A stretch of 64,000 nt of DNA from Sideroxydans sp. (lineage in GTDB: Bacteria; Pseudomonadota; Gammaproteobacteria; Burkholderiales; Gallionellaceae): the NCBI GenBank assembly GCA_027310725.1, contig DAIDAG010000001.1:1-64000 (forward strand). The letters are read 5' to 3'. The translations under genes and the position numbers were made by a program. The notes below the pieces were generated by a model, which had not been told where the DNA came from, did not search any database, and saw only the letters and a list, made by a program, of their open reading frames with translations. Shown one piece after another: positions 46,245 through 54,202 of this stretch; position 1 is the stretch's first letter; every line of letters starts with the position of its first letter.

Positions 46245-46631
46245 ATGTCTCCCACTTTTATCCTATTTCTCGCCGTTTTTGCCCTCGCCGTTTTTGCGGT
46301 CGTGATTTTTGCTTGGGGTATGTTCTTCATCCTATTCACACGTAGCCGTTCGTATGGCGCTAAAACATTAACCTGTGGATGTCTTGGTGGGGTCGGTATC
46401 ATGCTGACGATTCTGGCGTTGAGATTGGCTTTCCGCTCATCCGACAATGCACCTTCGTTTGAAACTTTGCTGGTTGTTTTCGGAGCAGGATTTGGTCTTG
46501 CCGGCGGATTTTATGCTGTTGTTGGCTTTTTCTCGCCATTGTTTAGCTACAACAATCGCTGGTCTGCCCGGAAACGTATTGCCAACAACACCCATCAGGT
46601 GTTGAATTTGGAACGGACGTTGGACAAATGA
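46245..46631 (+). CDS. Hypothetical membrane protein, three helices
   Basis: A 128-aa protein with hydrophobic helices (FILFLAVFALAVFAVVIFAW; a Gly-rich second helix; LLVVFGAGFGLAGGFYAVVG) and a short polar C-terminus. No clear Shine-Dalgarno. The family is not recognised, but the membrane topology is convincing. Confidence 0.5.
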   Translation: MSPTFILFLAVFALAVFAVVIFAWGMFFILFTRSRSYGAKTLTCGCLGGVGIMLTILALRLAFRSSDNAPSFETLLVVFGAGFGLAGGFYAVVGFFSPLFSYNNRWSARKRIANNTHQVLNLERTLDK

Positions 46632-46878
46632 TGAAGTAATACGCGTAATACGGTTGATTTTTTGTCATGTATGAGCTTGGTGGCTGTGCCTTGTTCATCG
46701 CCAGCTTGTAATGACCAATAAGTTTTAATACTACAATAACTTGCATCAGCCGGAATTGCATTCCAGACGAACGCCGCCCCCGCGACGTGAACGGAGATGA
46801 CTGGGCCAGGTGTATGGAGCATGCATGGTTCATAGAACAATTCAGTCGCGAATCGCTCTGCTCAATACTTCCTGCCTG
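46632..46878. other. Convergent intergenic region
   Basis: Lies between the stop of the membrane protein gene and the stop of the folB-like gene. I see no gene and no clear hairpin with a T-tract. Confidence 0.35.
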
Positions 46879-47205
46879 CTACCTGGTTCGCGCGATCCGG
46901 ATCCCCACTCGCGCAAGTTCGCCCAGGGCGCCGGGTTTCTCGATTCCGAGCACAACCCGGCTGCAGGCCCAGTGCCTGAACATGCATTGGGCAAGATATT
47001 CAGCCTGCGCCTCCAGCAATCGATAGCGGCACGGAATCAGCCAGTCGGACAACCGCCCGGCGACCTCGACGCGATCCAGATCAAGCGGTCGTTCGCTGGC
47101 GAGCTGCACATCAAAAACGAGCGGCCGGACCGCCTCCCGTTCCCATTCATATACGCCGATGATGGCAAACAGCTTAATGCCTTCGTGGCGTTGCACATGA
47201 GGCAT
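46879..47205 (-). CDS. FolB-like (dihydroneopterin aldolase-family) protein, divergent
   Basis: A 108-aa protein resembling dihydroneopterin aldolase: KLFAIIGVYEWEREAVRPLV at the N-terminus (usual IGVYxWE), and RLLEAQAEYLAQ plus IEKPGALGELARVGIRI at the end (usual KPGAV). The segment that in FolB carries the conserved DY motif and extra helix is shortened, so activity is doubtful. Its ATG overlaps the metE stop as TGATG, giving tight coupling. The link to metE fits a folate role, but the exact reaction is uncertain. Confidence 0.6.
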   Translation of the reverse strand: MPHVQRHEGIKLFAIIGVYEWEREAVRPLVFDVQLASERPLDLDRVEVAGRLSDWLIPCRYRLLEAQAEYLAQCMFRHWACSRVVLGIEKPGALGELARVGIRIARTR

Positions 47206-49478
47206 CAGATCGTGCGCAACTGCCGGGCTGCCGCAACCATATTCCGCAGCGCCGGAATCACTTCCGCCCACTGCCGCGTCTTGAGACCGCAATCCGGATT
47301 CACCCACAGGCGTTCCGCTGGAATGCGCGCCTCCGCTCGGCGCATCAATTGCACGATGTGCTCCCGGGTGGGAATGTTGGGCGAATGGATGTCGTACACG
47401 CCCGGTCCGATCTCGTTGGGATATTTGAAGCCATCGAAGGCATCGAGCAACTCCATGTCGGAACGCGAAGTCTCGATCGTGATCACGTCGGCATCCATGT
47501 CGGCTATCGCCGCCATGATATCGTTGAACTCCGAATAGCACATGTGGGTGTGTATCTGCGTATCATCCTGCACGCCGTTGGCGGCGATGCGGAACGCGTC
47601 CACCGCCCAGTCCAGATACTGCCGCCATTGAGCCTTGCGCAACGGCAGGCCTTCCCGCAAAGCGGCTTCGTCGATCTGGATCACGCGCACGCCGGCTTTT
47701 TCCAGATCCAGGACTTCCGCGCGGATCGCTAGGGCGATCTGGCGGCAGGACACCGAGCGCGGCTGGTCGTCACGCACGAAAGACCAGTTGAGGATGGTAA
47801 CCGGCCCGGTCAACATGCCTTTCATCGGCTTGGCGGTGAGAGATTGCGCATACTTGATCCACTCGACCGTCATTGCTTTCGGGCGGCTGATATCGCCGAA
47901 CAGGATAGGCGGTTTGACGCAGCGCGAACCATAGGATTGAACCCAGCCGAATTGGCTGAACGCATAGCCGTCGAGCTGTTCGCCGAAATACTCGACCATG
48001 TCATTGCGCTCGGGTTCGCCGTGCACCAGCACATCGAGTTCCAGGGCTTCCTGCTCGTGCACGCAGCGAGCGATTTCGGCCTGCATCGCTACCTTGTAGC
48101 CGGCTTCGTCGAGTTCACCGCTCTTGAACCGGCTGCGAGCCAGGCGGATTTCGGCGGTCTGGGGGAACGAGCCGATGGTGGTGGTCGGATAGGCCGGCAG
48201 ATTCAGCAATGCTGCTTGCTGCCTGGCACGCACCGCATAGACGCTCTTGCGCCGACCGGATGCGGGTGTGATGCCCGCGAGCGCAGCCTTGACGGCCGGA
48301 TTGTTTACGCGCGCTGAAGCACGCCGGGCGGCGATGGCGGCCCGGTTATCCTCCAGTTCGGCGGCGACGGCAGCGCGGCCTTGGTTGAGCGCTGCGGCCA
48401 GAATCTTCAGCTCATCAAGCTTTTGCAGCGCGAACGCGAGCCAGGACCGGATTTCCGGGTCGAGCTTCCGTTCGCCGGAGAGATCGACTGGTACATGCAA
48501 AAGCGAGCACGACGGTGCGATCCACAAGCGGTCGCCCAGCCTGTGGTGGACCGGTTGCAGCCAATCCAGCGTGGCATCGAGGTCCGTCTTCCAGATATTG
48601 CGGCCGTTGACGACGCCCAGCGACAGTACCTTGTACGAGGGCAGCAGATCGGCGAGCTGCGTCACCTCGCTTTGAGCATTGATGGCGTCCAGATGGATGC
48701 CGGCCACCGGCAGCGTGCAGGCGAGATGCAGGTTGTCCTGCAACTGCCCGAAATAGGTTGCCAGGAGCAGCTTGACGCGACTGGTCTTGAGATGATGGTA
48801 GGCTAATGTCAGGGCATGCCGCCACTCGGTGTCCAGTTCGGTGACGAGCACGGGTTCGTCGATCTGCACCCATTCCACGCCATGGGCTGCCAGCAGGTTC
48901 AGCAACTCGCCGTAGACGGGCAGCAGGCGCTCCAGCAACGCCAGCTTGTCCGAACCGTCCTTGGTCTTGCCGATCCACAGATAGGTCACCGGTCCAATGA
49001 TGACCGGCTTGACGTTGATGCCTTGAGCCCGAGCTTCGGCCAGCTGCGCCAGCAAGCGGCTGGCGTCGAGCGCGAATTCCGTCGTGGCAGCGAACTCCGG
49101 CACGATGTAGTGATAGTTGGTGTCGAACCACTTGGTCATTTCGCCGGCCTGCACGCCGCAACACGCATCCTGACTGACCGAGCGGCCGCGCGCGACGCGG
49201 AAATAGTTGTCCAGCGCCTCGCCCTGGAAACCGCGCACACGCTCCGGCAGGTTGCCCAGGGTGAAACTCATGTCGAGGATATGGTCGTAAAAGGAGAAGT
49301 CGCCCACCGGTACAAAGTCGAGGCCGGACTGGTTCTTCCAGTGCCGTTGACGCAGTTGCGCGCCCAGCGAATTCAATTCATCGCGCGAGGACTGCCCCTT
49401 CCAGTAGGCTTCGAGCGCGAACTTCAGTTCGCGTCCGGCCCCGATGCGCGGAAATCCGAGATTGTGTGTCGTAACCAT
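47205..49478 (-). CDS. metE: Cobalamin-independent methionine synthase
   Basis: A 757-aa enzyme transferring the methyl group of 5-methyltetrahydropteroyltriglutamate to homocysteine. It starts [20 protein letters not shown], as MetE does. C-terminal zinc/catalytic motifs are seen: [28 protein letters not shown] (the HxC zinc pair) and [17 protein letters not shown] (the third Cys). Length is normal for MetE. GGAGCAAGGC before the ATG at 49478 is a proper Shine-Dalgarno, so this start is preferred over the ATG at 49490. Divergent from metR with a MetR box between. Confidence 0.93.
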   Translation of the reverse strand: MVTTHNLGFPRIGAGRELKFALEAYWKGQSSRDELNSLGAQLRQRHWKNQSGLDFVPVGDFSFYDHILDMSFTLGNLPERVRGFQGEALDNYFRVARGRSVSQDACCGVQAGEMTKWFDTNYHYIVPEFAATTEFALDASRLLAQLAEARAQGINVKPVIIGPVTYLWIGKTKDGSDKLALLERLLPVYGELLNLLAAHGVEWVQIDEPVLVTELDTEWRHALTLAYHHLKTSRVKLLLATYFGQLQDNLHLACTLPVAGIHLDAINAQSEVTQLADLLPSYKVLSLGVVNGRNIWKTDLDATLDWLQPVHHRLGDRLWIAPSCSLLHVPVDLSGERKLDPEIRSWLAFALQKLDELKILAAALNQGRAAVAAELEDNRAAIAARRASARVNNPAVKAALAGITPASGRRKSVYAVRARQQAALLNLPAYPTTTIGSFPQTAEIRLARSRFKSGELDEAGYKVAMQAEIARCVHEQEALELDVLVHGEPERNDMVEYFGEQLDGYAFSQFGWVQSYGSRCVKPPILFGDISRPKAMTVEWIKYAQSLTAKPMKGMLTGPVTILNWSFVRDDQPRSVSCRQIALAIRAEVLDLEKAGVRVIQIDEAALREGLPLRKAQWRQYLDWAVDAFRIAANGVQDDTQIHTHMCYSEFNDIMAAIADMDADVITIETSRSDMELLDAFDGFKYPNEIGPGVYDIHSPNIPTREHIVQLMRRAEARIPAERLWVNPDCGLKTRQWAEVIPALRNMVAAARQLRTI

Positions 49479-49533
49479 GCCTTGCTCCATGCCTGTCAGA
49501 TAAAGAAGGGCGCATGGTAAGCCCGTCTGTCGA

Positions 49534-49556
49534 TGAAATATAATGGTATTATTTCA
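49534..49556. promoter_or_regulatory. MetR operator between metE and metR
   Basis: TGAAATA (49534-49540), 9-nt spacer, TATTTCA (49550-49556), a perfect 7-bp inverted repeat containing the TGAA...TTCA core of MetR sites. It lies about 30 bp upstream of metR and 56 bp upstream of metE, in position to control both. Confidence 0.65.
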
Positions 49557-49586
49557 ACAATCAATTACTTTAATTCATATGTTGCG

Positions 49587-50468
49587 ATGATTGAAAAGAT
49601 CCATCTGTCCATCGTTCGCGAAGTGGAGCGGCAAGGTTCGCTGACGGCTGCGGCCGGCGTACTGTGTCTGACCCAGTCCGCCTTAAGTCACACGATGAAG
49701 AAACTCGAGCTGAACCTCGGAACCGACATCTGGCTGCGCGAAGGACGCAGTCTCAGATTGACTCAGGCAGGGCAATACCTGCTGGGAGTCGCCGAGCGGG
49801 TGCTGCCGCAACTCTCCCATGCCGAGGAGCGCATGCGCCAATATGCGCAGGGCGAGCGCGGCACGCTGCGCATCGGGATGGAGTGCCATCCATGCTATCA
49901 ATGGCTGCTCAAAGTGGTATCGCCCTATCTGGCAAACTGGCCGGAGGTGGATGTCGATGTCAACCAGCGGTTCCAGTTCGGCGGCATCGGCGCCTTGTTC
50001 GGCTACGAAATCGATCTGCTGGTCACCCCTGACCCTTTGTACAAGCCGGGATTGCGTTTCGAGCCCGTGTTTGACTATGAACAAGTGCTGGCGGTCAGTC
50101 GCCGGCATCCCTTGGCGGCCGCAGCGCATGTCGAGCCGGAACAGTTGCTCAACGAGGTGCTGATCACGTACCCGGTCGAAATCGATCGCCTCGATATTTA
50201 CAACCAGTTCCTGATGCCGGCCGGCATCAGCCCGAAGCGGCACAAGGTCATCGAAACGACCGACATCATGCTGCAAATGGTAGCGAGCGGACGGGGAGTG
50301 ACGGCATTGCCGCGCTGGCTGGTGGAGGAGTACGCGGACAAGGTGGGAATTGCCGCGGTGCGCCTGGGGCGTCAAGGCATTGCCAAACAGATATTCCTCG
50401 GCGCGCGCGAGGCGGATATCGATATCGATTATCTGAAGGCGTTCGTCGAGCTGGCGCGCCAGCGGTAA
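49587..50468 (+). CDS. metR: LysR-type regulator MetR
   Basis: A 293-aa LysR-family activator: N-terminal winged helix (LSIVREVERQGSLTAAAGVL; TQSALSHTMKKLELNLGTDI) and a C-terminal two-lobed substrate-binding domain. In MetR the co-inducer is homocysteine and the targets are metE and related genes. The ATG at 49587 puts the helix-turn-helix at the usual position; an upstream ATG at 49533 would place the operator inside the coding frame and is rejected. Divergent from metE. Confidence 0.88.
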   Translation: MIEKIHLSIVREVERQGSLTAAAGVLCLTQSALSHTMKKLELNLGTDIWLREGRSLRLTQAGQYLLGVAERVLPQLSHAEERMRQYAQGERGTLRIGMECHPCYQWLLKVVSPYLANWPEVDVDVNQRFQFGGIGALFGYEIDLLVTPDPLYKPGLRFEPVFDYEQVLAVSRRHPLAAAAHVEPEQLLNEVLITYPVEIDRLDIYNQFLMPAGISPKRHKVIETTDIMLQMVASGRGVTALPRWLVEEYADKVGIAAVRLGRQGIAKQIFLGAREADIDIDYLKAFVELARQR

Positions 50469-50568
50469 ATTTGTTCGTCTTGCCTTCGATACCCTAGGCG
50501 CTACCGGTGGATCCGCAAGAAATTTTTTCCGGGGGCAACATTATCCTGGATGCAGTCCCCGCCGATGT

Positions 50569-52581
50569 TCACTTGTCGTGACTCCCCGACAAGAATTCAG
50601 CCGCCGAATCTGCCGGCAGGGGCCTGCCATAAAAATACCCCTGAACCTCATTGCATCCAAGTGCGTTAAGGAATGCCAATTGCTCTTTGGTCTCGACTCC
50701 CTCCGCGATCACCTTCATGTGCAGGCTGCCCGCAATCCCAATGATCGCCTTGACGATTGCCGCGTCATCCTGATTGTTCGGCAATCCCCTCACAAAGGAC
50801 TGATCGATCTTGAGCTTGTAAACAGGCAATCGTTTCAGGTAGCTGAGCGAGGAATAACCGGTACCGAAGTCGTCAATCAGCAACTTGACGCCCATTTTCT
50901 TCAGCTTCTCCAGCACATCGAGTACCATATCGGCGTTCGACAGAAGCAGGCTTTCGGTCAACTCCAGCTCGATATACGCGATATCAAGCTCGCTATCTTT
51001 CAGAGCAGACTCCACCGAAGCCAGGAAGCCTTGTTGGCGGAATTGGACTGAAGACACATTGACGGCCACAGGCACTATCCTGAATCCCTGTGCTTGCCAT
51101 TGCCTGGCCTGGAAACAGGCCTTCCGCATCACTTGCTCGCCGATCTGAACAATCAAACCCGCATCCTCGGCAACGGAGATGAATTGGTCCGGCGGCACCA
51201 TGCCGCGGTCTGGATGGTTCCAACGCACCAAGGCTTCGAATCCCACCAGGGTATTCGTCGACAGGTCCAATTGAGGCTGGTAGTGGACAACCAACTCGTC
51301 GTTTTTCAGGGCCTGGCGCAGTTCGTTTTCCATCAGCAATCGCTCGGCCGACATGACATTCATGTCAGTCGTAAAGAAACGGAAACTTCCCCGCTCGCCG
51401 GCTTTGGCAAAATACATCGCCGCATTGGCATTGGTAATCAGCACATCGGGATCGATGCCATGCTCGGGATAAATGCTGATCCCGATCGTGCAGGTGACAA
51501 CGACCTGATGATCCGCAATGAGGAATGATTCCTGCATTTCTTCCAGAATTCTCTGTGCGGTCTGACTTGCGTTTTCGGGATGCTCGACTTCCTGCAGCAG
51601 TATCAGGAATTCATCGCCGGAAAGCCTGGCGATCGAGTCCTCCCCACGCACATGTCGGGCAAGTCGGTCTGCAAAATTCTTGATCAGCAGATCGCCGACA
51701 GGAAGTCCGAACGTGTCGTTGACCGATTTCAGCCGGTCAATATTCACCGCAAGCACGGCCAGCTTCTTGTCGTGCCTCTGGGCAAAGGAAATAGCCGTGG
51801 CGATCCGGTCTTTCATCAGGGCACGATTGGGCAGCCCGGTCAGCGGATCGTAATGGGCCAGGAAATTGATGCGTTCTTCTGCCGCTCTCTGGTCCGTGAT
51901 GTCTTGCAGCGTTCCGAATGACCGTTGAACTTTGCCGGTATCGTCGGCTTCGACCTTGGCCCTGGCATGAATATGGCGAATCTGGCCGTCCGCGCGCACA
52001 ATGCGGAACTCGATGTCGAATGGGCCATTATTCGTAAGGGCCAGGCTCATCCACTTTGCCAAGTGCGATTTGTCTTCCGGATGCACATAGTGCAAGAACG
52101 TTCCCGGGGTGGCCGTCATCGATTGGCGAGTCAGGCCCAATATCTGGTATGTCTCATCCGACCAGTAACTCGAGCCCGCGGATGGATCGTAATCCCAGCT
52201 CCCAATATGCGCGAGTTGTTGGGCCTCGGTCAGTCTTCTGCCGCTCTCGACCAGCTCTGCGGTACGTCCCTGAACGATCTCTTCCAGATTATCCCGTTGC
52301 CACTTGAGCCTTTCTTCCGTTGCCTCCAGCGCATCCACGTGGGCATTCAGGGGGCGAAACATGAATATGTACAGAACGGGAAAAACCAGAGTGGTCAGCA
52401 GAACACCATCCAGGATAGTCTCCTGCAGATACGACATCCCCGGTAGTTGTTCGAATAAGATCATCAGGCTCATCTCGATAAGCATGATCGAAATGGCGAC
52501 AATGAGTAACAGCCTGAAGGGCGATCTTGAGGAGCGATCTTTAAGGTGATTTTTCTGCATTCCGGCGGCTTCTCTCAACAT
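50569..52581 (-). CDS. Membrane PAS-GGDEF-EAL protein with SGDEF motif
   Basis: A 670-aa protein: two transmembrane helices (about residues 24-46 and 56-78), a coiled linker (LEATEERLKWQRDNLEEIV), a PAS domain of PAS_3/PAC type (about 115-235; IGSWDYDPSAGSSYWSDETY), GGDEF (about 240-405) and EAL (about 420-660; VGFEALVRWNHPDRGMVPPD). The GGDEF motif is SGDEF with an I-site RGED upstream. SGDEF cyclases can retain activity, but many with an intact EAL act mainly as phosphodiesterases. Divergent from the sigma-54-like/GIY-YIG gene. Confidence 0.88.
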   Translation of the reverse strand: MLREAAGMQKNHLKDRSSRSPFRLLLIVAISIMLIEMSLMILFEQLPGMSYLQETILDGVLLTTLVFPVLYIFMFRPLNAHVDALEATEERLKWQRDNLEEIVQGRTAELVESGRRLTEAQQLAHIGSWDYDPSAGSSYWSDETYQILGLTRQSMTATPGTFLHYVHPEDKSHLAKWMSLALTNNGPFDIEFRIVRADGQIRHIHARAKVEADDTGKVQRSFGTLQDITDQRAAEERINFLAHYDPLTGLPNRALMKDRIATAISFAQRHDKKLAVLAVNIDRLKSVNDTFGLPVGDLLIKNFADRLARHVRGEDSIARLSGDEFLILLQEVEHPENASQTAQRILEEMQESFLIADHQVVVTCTIGISIYPEHGIDPDVLITNANAAMYFAKAGERGSFRFFTTDMNVMSAERLLMENELRQALKNDELVVHYQPQLDLSTNTLVGFEALVRWNHPDRGMVPPDQFISVAEDAGLIVQIGEQVMRKACFQARQWQAQGFRIVPVAVNVSSVQFRQQGFLASVESALKDSELDIAYIELELTESLLLSNADMVLDVLEKLKKMGVKLLIDDFGTGYSSLSYLKRLPVYKLKIDQSFVRGLPNNQDDAAIVKAIIGIAGSLHMKVIAEGVETKEQLAFLNALGCNEVQGYFYGRPLPADSAAEFLSGSHDK

Positions 52582-52820
52582 ATCGTTTCCGCATTGGCAT
52601 CAAACTCGCGGGACTCCCGGTTAAGGTAACTGAGCCCGCTTCCCGAAGTCAATCGGGCTCACAAGACACGACTCGAATGCCCATTGGTGGGGTTAAGAAG
52701 CGTTCGATATGATCAAGTGTCTCGGCACGACTTTCATTCGGATGCGGAAGGTCGGGATGCCCGCTCATTCCGGTAAAAGACCATGTCAGGCAAAGGCAGA
52801 AGCACGACGAGAACGGAAGA
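52582..52820. other. Divergent intergenic region upstream of the sigma-54-like/GIY-YIG gene
   Basis: 240 bases between two divergent genes. I see no ORF with a credible start. The promoter for the downstream fusion gene must lie here. A short repeated GGAAG-type A/G-rich patch precedes the ATG at 52821, only 1-2 nt from it, so the ribosome site is unusual. Confidence 0.35.
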
Positions 52821-54125
52821 ATGGACGCACATGCTCCGATAGGGCATTATCGCGGCCAAAATACTTTGTCAGCGGAACGGCACTTGCAGTACAACAAAAA
52901 CAGGATTGATGCTTCTTTGCTTGGCAAAATTGTCCTTGCCCGCTTCCTGGAACTCCCTCTCCGGACATTTGACCGCTTCGTCGTTCAAGCGGGAACACCT
53001 GCCAATATTAGCGCCCTGAGTTCGTGGGTGACTGAGGGCTGCTTGGGAGGGGCGCAAGTGGCACATGAGGCGGCCGCAAAATCCATGGGCCATCCATCCT
53101 CAGTTCTGGGAGAAGTTCGTGAAATTGGGGAGGAACTGACGTTTTTCTATCACCGCGATAGCTGCACGCGGGAATACCGGTTCAACGAAGAAGGCATAAG
53201 CCGCTTGATGTCCGATGCGGACTTTCCGCTGGAGTGGGGGCGCGTGCTGCGCAGATTGAGGCTCATCAATACTCGCAATCGTCTGACCCACGGGTTGATT
53301 CGGACGGTGGTGAACCTGCAGGCGGCATATTTGCGCACAGGACAAGGGATGTCGCTCTTGCCATTGACCCAGACAGACATCTCTGCCCGGTTAAGGTTGG
53401 AAGCGAATCTTTCGGTGGTGGCGGATCCTGGCAGGATATCCAGACTGGTGCGCGGATTGTCAATCATGCTGCCGAACAAGAAGGTGATACCGTTAAACAC
53501 CTTGTTCCCAAAGCCTCGGCAGGTCCATTGCCATTTCATTGACCATGTGATAAAAGCCGAAAATGTATGGATGGCCGAAGGGGCTTTGCGCGAGCCGTTG
53601 ACGGACACAGACGTAGCCGATGTTCTGGATCGCGAGTACGGTATTTTCGTGTCGCGGCGCACTGTGACCAATATCCGGCACGATTTGGGGATTCCCGACC
53701 GTCGAAGCCGTGGTCAACGCACGAACTATTTGGCAGCGACGGCGGAGTTTTCTGCATTGGTACCGATGACCCATCAAGCGCTGAGAACGGTAGTCCCTGC
53801 ACATCCTGGAGTGTATGAGATTCAAGCGGCTTCCGCTTCATGGGATGATGAAGAAAATGCAATCTGGGCGACAAGGAGAAGTATGCCGACAATACCCCAC
53901 GGTGTGGTTTATATCGGTTCGACGGGAGACTTGCGCAAGCGCCTTGCGGATCACTTGCGCGGCAACAGCGATAATACGTTGCTCCATCGGCACATCGCAG
54001 GCGGCGCTGCGCGGGTGCGATATCGCCTGCTCAGTGAAGAATGGCGCTTGGCGGAACGGGAGTTGTACCGGGTATTCTGTGAAACCTTTGGCGAGCCGCC
54101 GCTATGTAATCGCATGAGTCCATAA
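52821..54125 (+). CDS. Fusion of a sigma-54 (RpoN)-like DNA-binding region with a GIY-YIG nuclease domain
   Basis: A 434-aa protein. Residues 1-150 match nothing I recognise. Residues about 150-290 read like the C-terminal part of RpoN: INTRNRLTHGLIRTVVNLQA, the HTH-like LLPLTQTDISARL then RISRLVRGLSIMLPNKKVIP, and an RpoN-box equivalent YGIFVSRRTVTNIRHDLGIP (RpoN: ARRTVAKYRE). The sigma-54 activator-interacting N-terminus is absent. Residues about 325-434 form a GIY-YIG domain: HPGVYEIQ, VVYIGSTGDLRKRLADHL, RELYRVF and LCNRMSP supply the Tyr, Tyr, Arg, Glu and Asn expected at the active site. Monocistronic, between c-di-GMP genes. A site-specific nuclease guided by a -24-type DNA reader is possible (inference). 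Confidence 0.75.
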   Translation: MDAHAPIGHYRGQNTLSAERHLQYNKNRIDASLLGKIVLARFLELPLRTFDRFVVQAGTPANISALSSWVTEGCLGGAQVAHEAAAKSMGHPSSVLGEVREIGEELTFFYHRDSCTREYRFNEEGISRLMSDADFPLEWGRVLRRLRLINTRNRLTHGLIRTVVNLQAAYLRTGQGMSLLPLTQTDISARLRLEANLSVVADPGRISRLVRGLSIMLPNKKVIPLNTLFPKPRQVHCHFIDHVIKAENVWMAEGALREPLTDTDVADVLDREYGIFVSRRTVTNIRHDLGIPDRRSRGQRTNYLAATAEFSALVPMTHQALRTVVPAHPGVYEIQAASASWDDEENAIWATRRSMPTIPHGVVYIGSTGDLRKRLADHLRGNSDNTLLHRHIAGGAARVRYRLLSEEWRLAERELYRVFCETFGEPPLCNRMSP

Positions 54126-54202
54126 GAAATATGTCTATAATGTCACCGCTCGTCGAGGTTTCTGCGCAACTGAAAATTAAAGAATAACAGGTAAGGGAAT
54201 CT

